Position numbers and translations under genes: made by a program. The notes beneath the pieces were generated by a model, which worked only from the letters and a program-made list of their open reading frames with translations, made no database searches and was not told the DNA's origin. This document shows, one piece after another, positions 14,821 to 23,777 of a DNA stretch of 64,000 nt (its first letter is position 1; each line of letters opens with the position of its first letter). The DNA is taken from NCBI RefSeq assembly GCF_900188125.1, contig NZ_FZOW01000009.1, forward strand, positions 186,001 to 250,000, read 5' to 3'. This DNA is from Rhodococcoides kyotonense. Its GTDB lineage: Bacteria > Actinomycetota > Actinomycetes > Mycobacteriales > Mycobacteriaceae.

Positions 14821-16500
14821 CTTGCCGGCGTTACCCGCCCCACTCAGTCGTTGACGAAGCTTGTACTTGAGGATCTTCCCGCCGACCGTCTCGGGCATGG
14901 CGTCGACGACCACGATCTGCTTCGGTGCCTCGTAGCTGGCAAGACGCTCACGTGCGTATGCGATCAGTGACGCCGCGTCTGGGATCACTCCCGCCTTCAC
15001 CGTGACGACTCCGGTCACCCGTTCGCCCCACTTGTCGTCCGGAAGTCCGATGACTGCCGCCCGGACGACGTCGGGGTGAGCGGCCAGTACACCCTCGACG
15101 CGCAGGCTCGACACGTTCTCTCCACCGGACTTCACGATGTCCTTGAACCTGTCGACCATGATCTGTAGGCCGTCGTCGTCGTACATGCAGCTGTCCCCGC
15201 TATGAAACCACCCATCGCGGAACGCTTCTCGGGTGGACTCCTCGTCGCGGTAGTACCCTGCGGTGATCACCGGACTTCGATACACGGCCTCGCCGGGAAC
15301 ACTCGCCTTCCCGCGCAGACTCACTCCATCGATGTCGACGATGTCGGCGCCCAACATCGGGTTGGGAACTCCCACGTAGTTGACCCCGTCGAACGTCTGC
15401 GCGAACTTGCTCGGATGCATCTCCGGCCAGAATCTGAAACACGACATCGACTCGGTCTGGCCGAACACCTCGAGCAGCGCCACCTGCGTGCCACAAGCTC
15501 GGCGCAGATCGTTCTCCATGGTCGGATTCATCGCTCCCCACGAGAACATCGCCACCGTCAGCGTGCTCAGGTCGAGATTCGTCGGGTCGTCCAGAGCCGC
15601 GTCTGCCAGCGCTTGTACCCAGGCCGGCGAGCCCGCCCACACGGCAGTGACCCCGTGCTCCGTGATCGCATCGGCGAGCCCCCGCGGGTCGGGGCGCCGT
15701 CCCAGCACCATCGTCCCGCCCGACAGCAACGCTGGAAGCAGCGTCGAATTGTGTCCGCAGTGAAAGACGATCGGGAGAAACGTGCACATGACGAAATTCG
15801 TCTCGAACTTCAGCCCGCGAGTCAACGACATCGCGTACGAGAATCCCGCCATGTACGAATACGTATGAGAGGTCATCGACGCTTTGGGCATCGCGGTGGT
15901 GCCCGAGGTGAACAGCAGACTCCAGATGTCGTCGGCGTGTACCTCGATCTCGGGCGGCTCGACCGAATACCGAGAGATCCACGCGTCGAATGTATCCACT
16001 CCACCGAGTCCCTGACCGCCGACCGGAATCACTACGCCGATTCCTACGCCCGCCTCGTCGAGATCGCCGTTCACTCGTTCGATGTACTCGCCGTCGACCA
16101 CGGCGAACGCCACGTCCACGTGGCCGATGACCCACCGAAGTACATCGGGGGCAAGCAATGGATTGACCGGTACGGCAACCATTCCCGCTTTGGCAACCCC
16201 GAACATCAGAACGATGGCCTCGATGGAATTGTCGCAATACAGCAGCACTCGATCGCCGGGATTCAGTCCGCGATCCAGTAGCGCGTGCGCCACCTGATTG
16301 GCGGCTTCGTCGGCCTCGCGATAGGTCATCCTCCGAAATCGTGCAGAAGCACATGCCCCCTCTCGTGCAACGAGAGCGAGTTTGTCCGGCGCGCTACTGC
16401 GCACCCGTTCGAGAATGTCTCCTACGGCCAGCCGATTCCACCGCCGATCGGCTCGGCGTCCGCGCAGCGTGGTCACGTCGAAACTGTCCTGCTGGGTCAT
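14743..16500 (-). CDS. Acyl-CoA ligase (AMP-forming)
   Basis: A 585-residue adenylate-forming enzyme. LLFTSGTTAMPKASMTSHTY is the ATP-binding loop, GWFHSGDSCMYDDDGLQIM and DRFKDIVKSGGENVSSLRVE form the hinge, and VGGKILKYKLRQRL carries the C-terminal catalytic Lys. It would make the CoA ester of an acid substrate. After the Lys motif there is a Gly/Ser/Asp-rich tail of about 40 residues that overlaps the end of the opposite-strand gene at 14359. The ATG at 16500 is preferred; an upstream in-frame ATG would add 24 atypical residues. It shares the 268-base region 16501-16768 with the divergent operon starting at 16769. Confidence 0.87.
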   Translation of the reverse strand: MTQQDSFDVTTLRGRRADRRWNRLAVGDILERVRSSAPDKLALVAREGACASARFRRMTYREADEAANQVAHALLDRGLNPGDRVLLYCDNSIEAIVLMFGVAKAGMVAVPVNPLLAPDVLRWVIGHVDVAFAVVDGEYIERVNGDLDEAGVGIGVVIPVGGQGLGGVDTFDAWISRYSVEPPEIEVHADDIWSLLFTSGTTAMPKASMTSHTYSYMAGFSYAMSLTRGLKFETNFVMCTFLPIVFHCGHNSTLLPALLSGGTMVLGRRPDPRGLADAITEHGVTAVWAGSPAWVQALADAALDDPTNLDLSTLTVAMFSWGAMNPTMENDLRRACGTQVALLEVFGQTESMSCFRFWPEMHPSKFAQTFDGVNYVGVPNPMLGADIVDIDGVSLRGKASVPGEAVYRSPVITAGYYRDEESTREAFRDGWFHSGDSCMYDDDGLQIMVDRFKDIVKSGGENVSSLRVEGVLAAHPDVVRAAVIGLPDDKWGERVTGVVTVKAGVIPDAASLIAYARERLASYEAPKQIVVVDAMPETVGGKILKYKLRQRLSGAGNAGKSGSESGDDDLRGVGGAIDRIHGDAT

Positions 16501-16649
16501 CGATCCTCCGAATATGCTGTGCCGTATGGAAATACGAGGCGGCGGGATGCCGGTCGGTTCGCTGCGCACCATAGACGGTGAACGTCCGAGATGTCAGGCG
16601 GCATCTGTCGACGCACTGTCGAAAGCTCCATCTCGAATCGGGTCTTGAA

Positions 16650-16662
16650 AACGATCGTTCAC
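16650..16662. promoter_or_regulatory. Putative TetR operator (AACGnnCGTT type), copy 2
   Basis: AACGATCGTTCAC: its core AACGATCGTT is a perfect palindrome. The 13-base string is the exact reverse complement of the sequence at 26505-26517 and matches the TetR-gene site at 4062-4078 with one mismatch in the core. It lies between the divergent ligase (start 16500) and the BadI/MenB-like gene (start 16769). Confidence 0.55.
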
Positions 16663-16680
16663 AGGGCTACATTCAGTATA

Positions 16681-16691
16681 CGGTCGGACCA
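16681..16691. promoter_or_regulatory. Putative FadR-type GntR box
   Basis: CGGTCGGACCA, an almost perfect palindrome of the GGTC-n-GACC type, 78 bases before the start at 16769. It is one of about ten such boxes in the window. Confidence 0.5.
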
Positions 16692-16768
16692 AAGCCGACA
16701 CGGGCGTTGCACCGACACCTTTTTGCGGGGCAGCGAGGCCACGACACAGGAAGGACCAGCACAGTCAA

Positions 16769-17572
16769 ATGACCGACTTCTCCGACTTCACCGATGTGAC
16801 CTACGAGGTGGACAACGGGCTCGCCTGGATCACCATCAACCGTCCCGACCGCTACAACGCCTTCCGTGCCCGCACAGTCGACGAACTCGTCAAGGCGTTC
16901 AAACACGCGTGGGCGAGCAGCGACGTCGGGGCAATCGCTCTGACAGGCGCAGGCGACAAAGCATTCTGCGCCGGCGGAGATCAGAAGCAGCGGATGGAGA
17001 CCGGCGACTATGGCCCGTCGGACAGCGGACTGTTCGAGGTCGAAGCATTGCACCGCGTGCTGCGTGATGTCAGCAAACCTGTCATCGCCGCGGTGAACGG
17101 AGTAGCTGTGGGCGGCGGACATGTGCTGCACCTGCTGTGCGACCTGTCCATCGCCGCCGACACCGCCATTTTCGGCCAGAACGGACCACGGGTCGGCTCG
17201 TTCGACGCCGGCCTCGGCACCGGCTATCTCGCCCGCGCAGTAGGTGAGAAACGTGCGCGTGAGATCTGGTTCCTGTGCCGCCGATACAGCGCCGAACAAG
17301 CCCTCGACTGGGGCTTGGTCAACAAGGTCGTACCGGCAGATCAGCTCAGGGCGGAAGTCCGTGCATGGGCAGACGAGATCTTGCTGCTCTCCCCCTTCAC
17401 CTTGAAAGTGCTCAAGCAGTCCCTCAACGCCGACTCGGAACACTTCATAGCGCAAGGTGCGATGGCGATTTCGACGTTGAAAGTCTTCGGCGAGTCCGAG
17501 GAAGCCAAGGAAGGCATCACCGCATTCAACGAGAAGCGCAAGCCCGACTTCTCGAAGTACCGCGGAAACTAG
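16769..17572 (+). CDS. BadI/MenB-like crotonase (putative ring-opening ketoacyl-CoA hydrolase)
   Basis: A 267-residue crotonase of the MenB/BadI branch. Features are FCAGGDQKQR (67-75), [20 protein letters not shown] (116-135), GPRVGSFDAG with Ser144 and Asp146, and EIWFLCRRYSAEQALDWGLV. The C-terminal PDFSKYRGN places a Tyr near the end, where MenB supplies an active-site Tyr to its neighbour. BadI opens 2-ketocyclohexanecarboxyl-CoA by a retro-Dieckmann hydrolysis, while MenB runs the related ring closure. No men genes surround it and beta-oxidation genes follow, so a BadI-like ring-opening role is preferred. AGGAAGGA precedes the ATG. First gene of the operon 16769-19730. Confidence 0.8.
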   Translation: MTDFSDFTDVTYEVDNGLAWITINRPDRYNAFRARTVDELVKAFKHAWASSDVGAIALTGAGDKAFCAGGDQKQRMETGDYGPSDSGLFEVEALHRVLRDVSKPVIAAVNGVAVGGGHVLHLLCDLSIAADTAIFGQNGPRVGSFDAGLGTGYLARAVGEKRAREIWFLCRRYSAEQALDWGLVNKVVPADQLRAEVRAWADEILLLSPFTLKVLKQSLNADSEHFIAQGAMAISTLKVFGESEEAKEGITAFNEKRKPDFSKYRGN

Positions 17573-17580
17573 TAGCGACG

Positions 17581-17632
17581 TCGGCGTCACTGCCGTCACT
17601 GGGTCGAACCCACGTGACCGCAGTGACGCCGA
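17581..17632 (+). terminator. Long hairpin in the gap between two cotranscribed genes
   Basis: CGGCGTCACTGC (17582-17593) pairs perfectly with GCAGTGACGCCG (17620-17631), and the loop contains a second nested pairing (GTCACTGGGT with ACCCACGTGAC, one bulge). There is no T-run after it. It may weaken read-through between the BadI-like gene and the acyl-CoA dehydrogenase or stabilise the upstream mRNA end. Confidence 0.45.
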
Positions 17633-17665
17633 TATCGTGCTTATACATCGAGGAGCACCGAAACC

Positions 17666-18802
17666 ATGCGTTTCACCGATGAACAACAGCACTTCGCACG
17701 CGCAGTGCGTGACCTCTGCGACGCCGAATGCGGGACTCTTTCGAAACGAGATGTGCTCACCGAGAACGGAACTGTGGCCAACAGTCCCGAGATCCTCGCG
17801 AAGATGGCAAAACTCGGATGGCTGGGGGTTTCCTTGCCCGAGCAATACGGCGGAGGCGGCGCCGGCATGGTCGACGAGTGCATCTTCCTCGAGGAGACAT
17901 CGCGCGGCCTCGCACCGATCATCGGGTACTCGACAGGCCTCACCGCGGTGCAGACCTATCTCCGATACGGCACCGAGGAACAGAAGAAATCGGTCGTCAC
18001 CAACATGGCGTCCGGCAAACTCGAAGCCATCGCACTGAGCGAGCCCGGCGCAGGGTCCGACCTCGGCGGCGTACGCATCAAAGCCGAACGCGTCGGTGAC
18101 CACTACATCGTCAACGGACAGAAGACCTGGATCTCGGCCGCGCATGTCGCCGAGAACATCCTCCTCCTCGTCCGTGAAGATTCGAGCGGTCCGAAGCATC
18201 AGGGACTCACGCTGCTGATGGTGCCGACCGACACTCCAGGCCTCACCATGCACGAGGTGAAGACCATGGAGGCGCGCACGTGCAACGACCTGTATTTCAC
18301 CGACGCACAGATCCCCGTATCCGCGGTCGTGGGTCAACCGGGGCAGGCGTGGAAGCACCTCATGCGTGGGCTCAGTGTCGAACGCCTGATCATCGCGACG
18401 ATGTCGATGGGCGCCGCCCAACGGTCGCTCGACGACGCCATCGCCTTCGTCAAGGACCGCGAGCAGTTCGGACGTAGCATCAGTTCGTTCCAAGCCATCC
18501 GACACCGCATCGCAGATCTGGCCACCGAGATCGACTACTGCCGCACCTTTGTCTACTCCGTCGCCGAACGAATCGATGCAGGCGAGGAGGATTCGCTCAA
18601 CCGCCAGGGTTCCATGGCGAAGCTCAAGTGCACCGAGATCGCCAAGAAAAGTGCGCTGGAAGCGATGCAGATGATGGGCGGTTACGGGTACGCGCGCGAG
18701 TACGGAATGGAAGAGCAGGTTCGACGCTCGCTCGCCCCTCCGATCTATGGCGGTACCAACGAGATTCAGCGCGACATCATCTCGAAGAGTCTGGGCCTGT
18801 AG
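17666..18802 (+). CDS. Acyl-CoA dehydrogenase
   Basis: A 378-residue acyl-CoA dehydrogenase. IALSEPGAGSDLGGVR (122-137) and WISAAH are the FAD/substrate segments, REQFGRSISSFQAIRHRIAD is a typical helix, and MQMMGGYGYAREYGMEEQVR near the end is conserved. At the C-terminal base position the sequence is IYGGTNEIQR, with Gly instead of Glu. Instead Glu239 in LSVERLIIA occupies the helix-G position used as base by isovaleryl- and long-chain-type enzymes. It should therefore be active on branched or longer acyl-CoAs; specificity is inferred. GAGGAG precedes the ATG. Confidence 0.87.
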   Translation: MRFTDEQQHFARAVRDLCDAECGTLSKRDVLTENGTVANSPEILAKMAKLGWLGVSLPEQYGGGGAGMVDECIFLEETSRGLAPIIGYSTGLTAVQTYLRYGTEEQKKSVVTNMASGKLEAIALSEPGAGSDLGGVRIKAERVGDHYIVNGQKTWISAAHVAENILLLVREDSSGPKHQGLTLLMVPTDTPGLTMHEVKTMEARTCNDLYFTDAQIPVSAVVGQPGQAWKHLMRGLSVERLIIATMSMGAAQRSLDDAIAFVKDREQFGRSISSFQAIRHRIADLATEIDYCRTFVYSVAERIDAGEEDSLNRQGSMAKLKCTEIAKKSALEAMQMMGGYGYAREYGMEEQVRRSLAPPIYGGTNEIQRDIISKSLGL

Positions 18803-18830
18803 TGGCCACACCCACCCGAAAGGATCATCG

Positions 18831-19730
18831 ATGACAACGACGCCGTTGTTCGCACCCACCACCCTTGCAGGCAAGCGAATTCTCATCACCGGCGGTGGCA
18901 CCGGTCTGGGACGCGGCGTCGCCCGACATCTCGTCGACAACGGCGCCGAAGTACACCTGTGGGGCAGGCGCCCCGCGGTGCTGGAAGAGGCGGCAGCAGA
19001 GGCGTCGGCCTCCCGGCCGGGCAGCGTGCACTGGCAGACCGTCGACGTCCGCAAAGCGGATCTCGTCGGTGCCGCAATGGACGAGATCTGGGACAGGCAC
19101 GGCCCGTTGACCGGAGTGATCAACAACGCCGCTGCGAACTTCATCGCACCGACCGAATCGTTGAGCGCGCGAGGCTTCGAAGCGGTTACCTCCACCGTCA
19201 TGAACGGATCGTTCAATACAGCGCACGCAGCAGGAAAGCGCTGGATCGCCGGCAAACAAAAGGGTGTCGTTCTGTCCACCCTCACCACCTGGGTGTGGAG
19301 TGGGTCTGCATTCGTCGTGCCGTCTGCGATGGCCAAGGCCGCCGTGCACGCTATGACGATGTCGCTTGCCGTCGAATGGGCGCGTTACGGGATCCGGTTC
19401 AATGCCATTGCTTCAGGCCCGATCCCGACGGATTACGCATGGGAGATGCTCAACCCGACGGACAAGAGTGCTGTCGGAGCAACGCAGGCGGATCAGGTTC
19501 CTGCTGGTCGTATGGGCACGATCGAGGAACTGGCGAACCTGACAACGTTCCTGCTGTCCGACGGCTGCGACTATCTGACGGGTCAAACGATCGCAATGGA
19601 CGGCGGTCAGATGCTGGCAGGACCAGGCACGTTCGCGGGCCTCACATCGATGTCCGACGAGGACTGGGTGGCTGCGCGTGAAAAGAGCAAGGCCGCAAGC
19701 GAAGTGGCCAAGTCTCAGCGCGGCGTCTGA
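18831..19730 (+). CDS. 2,4-Dienoyl-CoA reductase, SDR (DECR) type
   Basis: A 299-residue SDR with the specific signatures of mitochondrial-type 2,4-dienoyl-CoA reductase. GGGTGLGRGVARHL is the NADPH loop, INNAAANFIAPTESLS replaces the usual NNAG, and FVVPSAMAKAAVHAMTMSLA lacks the YxxxK Tyr but keeps the Lys, as in DECR. AEWARYG-type and GPIPTDYAW segments follow, and MDGGQML lies near the end. DECR reduces 2,4-dienoyl-CoA esters with NADPH, which allows unsaturated acyl chains or dienes formed from rings to enter beta-oxidation. AAAGGA precedes the ATG. Last gene of its operon, followed by a strong terminator. Confidence 0.85.
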   Translation: MTTTPLFAPTTLAGKRILITGGGTGLGRGVARHLVDNGAEVHLWGRRPAVLEEAAAEASASRPGSVHWQTVDVRKADLVGAAMDEIWDRHGPLTGVINNAAANFIAPTESLSARGFEAVTSTVMNGSFNTAHAAGKRWIAGKQKGVVLSTLTTWVWSGSAFVVPSAMAKAAVHAMTMSLAVEWARYGIRFNAIASGPIPTDYAWEMLNPTDKSAVGATQADQVPAGRMGTIEELANLTTFLLSDGCDYLTGQTIAMDGGQMLAGPGTFAGLTSMSDEDWVAAREKSKAASEVAKSQRGV

Positions 19731-19746
19731 TTTTCCACAGACGAAA

Positions 19747-19785
19747 AGGATGGCCGGTGGGGGTTCCCACCGGCCATCTTTTTCG
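19747..19785. terminator. Bidirectional intrinsic terminator
   Basis: GATGGCCGGTGGG and CCCACCGGCCATC form a 12-13 bp stem with a short GGTT-type loop. CTTTTT follows on the plus strand and CCTTTT on the minus strand, so it can end both the operon ending at 19730 and the converging operon ending at 19789. Confidence 0.85.
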
Positions 19786-19788
19786 TCG

Positions 19789-20811
19789 CTAGGCAATCCC
19801 CGCTGCGCGGTGGGCTGCGCCGAGGAAGGACTCGACCAACGCCGGATCCTTGTAGTAAAGGTCCCCGACTCCGCGATCGGCTCGACGGCGACCGTACTCG
19901 TACAGCACCGCCAGCTTCCACAGCGCCAGAGCCGTGTACCAGTCGATGTTCCCTAGATCTGCACCGGTGACTGCGGAATACCGCTGAGCGATCTCGTCCC
20001 GGGTCGGATATCCGTCCTCGAGGACTGCGATGCCCAGCTCGGCTGTCGGCGTCAACGGCTCGCCCGCAACCGGATACGACGCCAAGAAGTAGCCGACGTC
20101 GAACAACGGGTCGCCTATGGTTGCCAACTCCCAGTCCAACACCGCAGCGATACGTCCCGGCGAATCCGGTGCCAGGATTACATTCCCGATGCGATAGTCG
20201 TTGTGAATGATTGCTGCTCCCGACTCGGAGGGAACGTTCGCCGCAAGCCAGCCATCGATGGCTGCGAAAGCAGCAGGCGGCCTGCCCGACTCGTCGGCCA
20301 CCAACTTACCCATGCGTTCCAGGTGACGACGATTGAATCCCTCGGGCTTTCCTATGTCGTCCAAACCCGCAGCGCGCCAGTCGACCTTGTGCAGCGCTGC
20401 GAGTGTGTCGACAAGGTCGTACGCGACCGCCAGACGGTCGGCTGGAGATCGGAGCGCATCCGGCGTTTCCGTCGTCACCACCGGTCCCTGGACATGGCTC
20501 ATCACGTAGAAGGGCACGTCGAGGACGTCACCGACCTGGCCGGTCGCGAGAACATCCGCGACCGGAACGTCGGTGCCGCTCAGCGCAGAGATCAAACGCG
20601 CTTCCCGGAGCATGTCGTGTGCACCGCGTGGAACCGGCGGCGGCGGCGGACGCCGAAGCACCATCTGCCTGGTTCCATCACTGACCAGATAGGTCAGGTT
20701 CGAGTGACCGTCGCCGATCGTCGCTGTCGTCACCGGACCCGACGCGAGACCGCGCTCCTCGAGGAACTGCTGCAGCGCCCTCAGCTGCTCATCGGACCAT
20801 TCCCACATCAC
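19789..20811 (-). CDS. Phosphotransferase of the ACAD10/11 N-terminal kinase type
   Basis: A 340-residue APH-fold protein. GDGHSNLTYLV (33-43) is the nucleotide-binding strand region, IIHNDYRIGNVIL (201-213) the catalytic loop with Asp205 and Asn210, and AVLDWELATIGDPLFDVGYF the metal-binding segment with Asp226. This variant (HNDYRIGN, DWELATIGDP) is the one fused to or encoded beside acyl-CoA dehydrogenases. In ACAD10/11 and levulinate degradation, such kinases phosphorylate 4-hydroxyacyl-CoAs so the hydroxyl can be eliminated. It is the last gene of a six-gene operon with three crotonases and a racemase, so it may handle a hydroxyacyl-CoA of the same route. Confidence 0.85.
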   Translation of the reverse strand: MMWEWSDEQLRALQQFLEERGLASGPVTTATIGDGHSNLTYLVSDGTRQMVLRRPPPPPVPRGAHDMLREARLISALSGTDVPVADVLATGQVGDVLDVPFYVMSHVQGPVVTTETPDALRSPADRLAVAYDLVDTLAALHKVDWRAAGLDDIGKPEGFNRRHLERMGKLVADESGRPPAAFAAIDGWLAANVPSESGAAIIHNDYRIGNVILAPDSPGRIAAVLDWELATIGDPLFDVGYFLASYPVAGEPLTPTAELGIAVLEDGYPTRDEIAQRYSAVTGADLGNIDWYTALALWKLAVLYEYGRRRADRGVGDLYYKDPALVESFLGAAHRAAGIA

Positions 20812-20854
20812 ACACCGGCCTGTCGTTCGTTTCGAAAAATGCTCGTATTCCAGA

Positions 20855-21703
20855 TCACTGACCCGTGAAACGGGGCTGACGCTTTTCTTTGAATGCTGCT
20901 AGTGCCTCCGGCATGTCGCTGCCACGTGTGAGCAGGGCCTGACCGCGATTCTCCAATTCCAACGCCGCCGCGTAGGAGGACACTTCCTGGTTTCGCTGCA
21001 GGGCGCGCTTCGACATCCGCACACCACCCGGCGAGTTCTGTGCGATCTGACCAGCAAGTTCGACGGCTGCGCTCATCAAGTCGTCGGCAGGCACAATTCG
21101 GTTGGCAAGTCCTATCCGGACGGCTTCCTCTGCTTCGACCAATCGGGCGGTGAACCCGATCTCGGCGGCGCGCCCATATCCGACGAGCCGGGTCAACTGC
21201 CACGACGTCCCGAGTTCACCGACGGACAATCCGACCTTGACGAACGCGGCGCTGAACTTCGCGGTCGGTGCCAGCAAACGGATGTCCGCTGCGAGCGCAA
21301 GAGCCATTCCGCCGCCGGTCGCGGCACCGTGCACGGCTGCAATGACAGGAAACGGCAGATGCCGAATGGCGGCCAGACCACCGGTCGCGGTTTCCTGGAA
21401 TTTCAAGAAGTCGCGCACACCCATCGTGGTGATCACATCGATTTCGTCCAGGTCGAACCCAGCACAGAACGCCCGCTCCCCTTCCCCTCGAACGATGAGG
21501 GCCCGCGCGTCGGTGTCACGCAACGCGTACGCGACAGTGTTGTACTCCTCGAACATCTTCACTGTCTGGGAGTTCATGCGGGCCGGGCGGTCGTTGTAGA
21601 GCACGACTATCTTGCCCGGCAGAACCTCGAGCCTCAGGGTCTCGAGCTCCGGCGGCGTGTAGTTGCTGAGTGTTGCTGCCTCGTGGCTGATCATGTCCGT
21701 CAT
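20855..21703 (-). CDS. Enoyl-CoA hydratase/isomerase (tandem paralogue A)
   Basis: A 282-residue crotonase. FCAGFDLDEID, AAVHGAATGGGMALALAADI and FVKVGLSVGELGTSWQLTRL define the fold and the oxyanion hole. The first catalytic Glu of classical hydratases (GGGxE) is replaced (GGGMA), while a Glu is present in the later SVGELGTS segment. This pattern is common in isomerase-type or otherwise specialised crotonases. The C-terminal 60 residues are nearly the same as those of the next gene, so the two arose by tandem duplication. The ATG at 21703 lies 5 bases after the stop of that paralogue. Confidence 0.83.
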   Translation of the reverse strand: MTDMISHEAATLSNYTPPELETLRLEVLPGKIVVLYNDRPARMNSQTVKMFEEYNTVAYALRDTDARALIVRGEGERAFCAGFDLDEIDVITTMGVRDFLKFQETATGGLAAIRHLPFPVIAAVHGAATGGGMALALAADIRLLAPTAKFSAAFVKVGLSVGELGTSWQLTRLVGYGRAAEIGFTARLVEAEEAVRIGLANRIVPADDLMSAAVELAGQIAQNSPGGVRMSKRALQRNQEVSSYAAALELENRGQALLTRGSDMPEALAAFKEKRQPRFTGQ

Positions 21704-21708
21704 GACTG

Positions 21709-22521
21709 TCACTTCCCGGTGAACTGTGGGGTGCGCTTTTCCTTGAACGCCGCCAATGCTTCGGGCATGTCCTCGCCACGCGTCAACAGAGCTTGCCCGC
21801 GATTCTCGAGTTCGAGTGCAGCGGCGTACGAGGCGACTTCCATGTTCGCCTGCAGGGCACGCTTCGACAACTGCACTCCGCCCGGCGAATTGAGACAGAT
21901 CTTCTTCGCGAGTTCCACTGCCTCGTTCACCAGATCCTCGGGCGAGAACACCGAGTTGATCAGCCCGATCTCCTCCGCCTCGACCGCTTCGATGAATCGT
22001 CCTGTGTAGGCGAACTCTGCGGCGCGCGCCGGTCCGATCAACCGTGACAACAACCACGATGCTCCGAGATCGCCTGCAGACAGGCCGATTCGGACGAACG
22101 CTGCGTTGAACCGGGCTCTGGTGGATCCGACGCGAATGTCTGCTGCAAGTGTGAGCGACAAACCGCCACCCGCGGCGGCACCGTTGACTGCGGCGATGAC
22201 CGGAATGCGCATTGCGCGAATCGCGGCCAGACCTCGCGCGGCGAGCTCCTGCTGATCGAGCATCCCCATCGGTGACAATGAAGTGAGCAGCTCGGCGTCG
22301 TCGAGATCGTAGCCTCCGCAGAACGCTTTGCCTGCGCCGGTGAGCACCAACACTCGGACATCATCGTCGCGATCGAGAGTGCGTGCGAGAGTTTCCAATT
22401 CGACGAACATCACATTTGTCATCGAGTTCATCCTCGACGGCCGATTCAGTGTCGCCAGTACCACTCCTGGAGAGGGCTCGGTGATCTCTATGGTCTCGAG
22501 ATCGAGATTCGCGTACGTCAT
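21709..22521 (-). CDS. Enoyl-CoA hydratase/isomerase (tandem paralogue B)
   Basis: A 270-residue crotonase with FCGGYDLDDAE, AAVNGAAAGGGLSLTLAADI and FVRIGLSAGDLGASWLLSRL. As in its paralogue the first hydratase Glu is missing (GGGLS); the later acidic residue is Asp (AGDLGAS) instead of Glu. The end reads ALAAFKEKRTPQFTGK, matching paralogue A closely. The two copies may have split hydratase/isomerase duties or act as a hetero-oligomer; which is not visible from sequence. Its start overlaps the stop of the racemase gene by 4 bases, so translation is coupled. Confidence 0.83.
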   Translation of the reverse strand: MTYANLDLETIEITEPSPGVVLATLNRPSRMNSMTNVMFVELETLARTLDRDDDVRVLVLTGAGKAFCGGYDLDDAELLTSLSPMGMLDQQELAARGLAAIRAMRIPVIAAVNGAAAGGGLSLTLAADIRVGSTRARFNAAFVRIGLSAGDLGASWLLSRLIGPARAAEFAYTGRFIEAVEAEEIGLINSVFSPEDLVNEAVELAKKICLNSPGGVQLSKRALQANMEVASYAAALELENRGQALLTRGEDMPEALAAFKEKRTPQFTGK

Positions 22522-23726
22522 CTGTGTTCGACTCCTTCGGTTGTCGCCCTTTCAGGGCCGAGTGTTGTTTGACTGATCACGCCCGAGGCGAGCCAAGCTT
22601 CGATCGTCGTGGCGTCGACGCCCCAACTTGTTGCGACGGCCGTGGAGTGCTCGCCCGGCAGGGGTGGACGTCGATCCACCTCCGCTGGTGTTCGACTGAA
22701 TTTCGGCGCCGGGACGGGTTGAACGATCCCGTCGACCTCGACGAACGACTGACGCGCGGCATTGTGCGGGTGCCTCGGCGCTTCGTCGGCATCGAGCACC
22801 GGAGCGACGCAAGGATTCGAACCCGCCGCGGCGGACACCCATTCGTCCCGCGTTCTGGTACGCACCGCGTCGGCGAACACCTGCTTCATCTCGGGCCACC
22901 TCGACTGGTCGTTCTGGTCGCCCAGTTCGTCCGAGATCCCGAGCAGAGTGACCAGATCGGCGTAGAAGTGCGGCTCCATGCCTGCCACCGAAAGCCACTT
23001 GCCGTCTGCTGTCTCGTATACGTCGTAGAAGGGTGCACCACTGTCGACGATGTTGGTGCCACGCTCTCGGTTCCAAGTGCCGTTCTGAACGAAACCGTAG
23101 AACGCGGTCGCCAGCAGTGCCGCTCCCTCGACCATCGAGGCATCGACGACCTGACCCTTGCCGGAGGTCTGACGTTCGACGAGCGCACCGAGAATTCCGA
23201 GCGCGAGAATCATTCCACCGCCGGCGAAGTCACCGACGAGACTCAGCGGAGGGGTCGGTGGTTGGCCACGGCGACCGATCATCGACAGAGCTCCACTCAG
23301 AGCGACGTAGTTGATGTCGTGGCCGACGGTCTGAGCGAACGGGCCGTCTTGACCGAATCCTGTCATACGCCCATAGATCACCCGGGTGTTTCTCTCGGCG
23401 CACTGCTGAGGTCCTACGCCGAGACGCTCGGTCACCCCGGGCCTGAACCCTTCGATGACGATGTCGGCACTGTCGACGAGCGAGAGCACCACCTCGGCTC
23501 CGTCCGGATGCTTGAGATCCACCGCGATCGATCGTCTGCCGCGATGAAGCAGTTCGGTGCGAAAGTCAGCATTGGGCCCGACGAGGCCGGCTCCGCTCAC
23601 ACGGTCGACGCGAATGACGTCGGCTCCGAGGTCGGCGAGAAGCATCGCGCAGAACGGGCCTGGACCGATAGACCCCAGTTCGACGACTTTGATCCCTTTC
23701 AGGGGACCTGTGAATGTCTCGCTCAT
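22518..23726 (-). CDS. Alpha-methylacyl-CoA racemase-like CaiB/BaiF (family III CoA-transferase) protein
   Basis: A 402-residue family III protein closer to alpha-methylacyl-CoA racemase than to CoA-transferases. LADLGADVIRVDR is the CoA-binding start, GRMTGFGQDGPFAQTVGHDI contains His136, and SLVGDFAGGG contains Asp166. These match the His/Asp acid-base pair of the M. tuberculosis racemase MCR (His126/Asp156) at the same 30-residue spacing. It would interconvert (2R)- and (2S)-methylacyl-CoAs so that an acyl-CoA dehydrogenase can act on a branched chain. The ATG at 23726 avoids a 10-residue extension. Fits a route for branched or terpenoid acids. Confidence 0.83.
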   Translation of the reverse strand: MSETFTGPLKGIKVVELGSIGPGPFCAMLLADLGADVIRVDRVSGAGLVGPNADFRTELLHRGRRSIAVDLKHPDGAEVVLSLVDSADIVIEGFRPGVTERLGVGPQQCAERNTRVIYGRMTGFGQDGPFAQTVGHDINYVALSGALSMIGRRGQPPTPPLSLVGDFAGGGMILALGILGALVERQTSGKGQVVDASMVEGAALLATAFYGFVQNGTWNRERGTNIVDSGAPFYDVYETADGKWLSVAGMEPHFYADLVTLLGISDELGDQNDQSRWPEMKQVFADAVRTRTRDEWVSAAAGSNPCVAPVLDADEAPRHPHNAARQSFVEVDGIVQPVPAPKFSRTPAEVDRRPPLPGEHSTAVATSWGVDATTIEAWLASGVISQTTLGPERATTEGVEHR

Positions 23727-23777
23727 ACGTGGTTTCTCTTCTCGAATGGTCGGCACTGCCTGGTCTACGAACGTCGC

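Noticed and set aside
17581-17632. Riboswitch between the BadI-like and dehydrogenase genes
   Set aside because: The structure is one simple long hairpin with a nested stem; no conserved riboswitch core or alternative anti-terminator could be recognised.
16673-19336. Minus-strand open frame of 887 codons
   Set aside because: It covers the crotonase, acyl-CoA dehydrogenase and DECR genes on the other strand, which all have intact motifs and ribosome-binding sites; the long frame is a GC-bias artefact.
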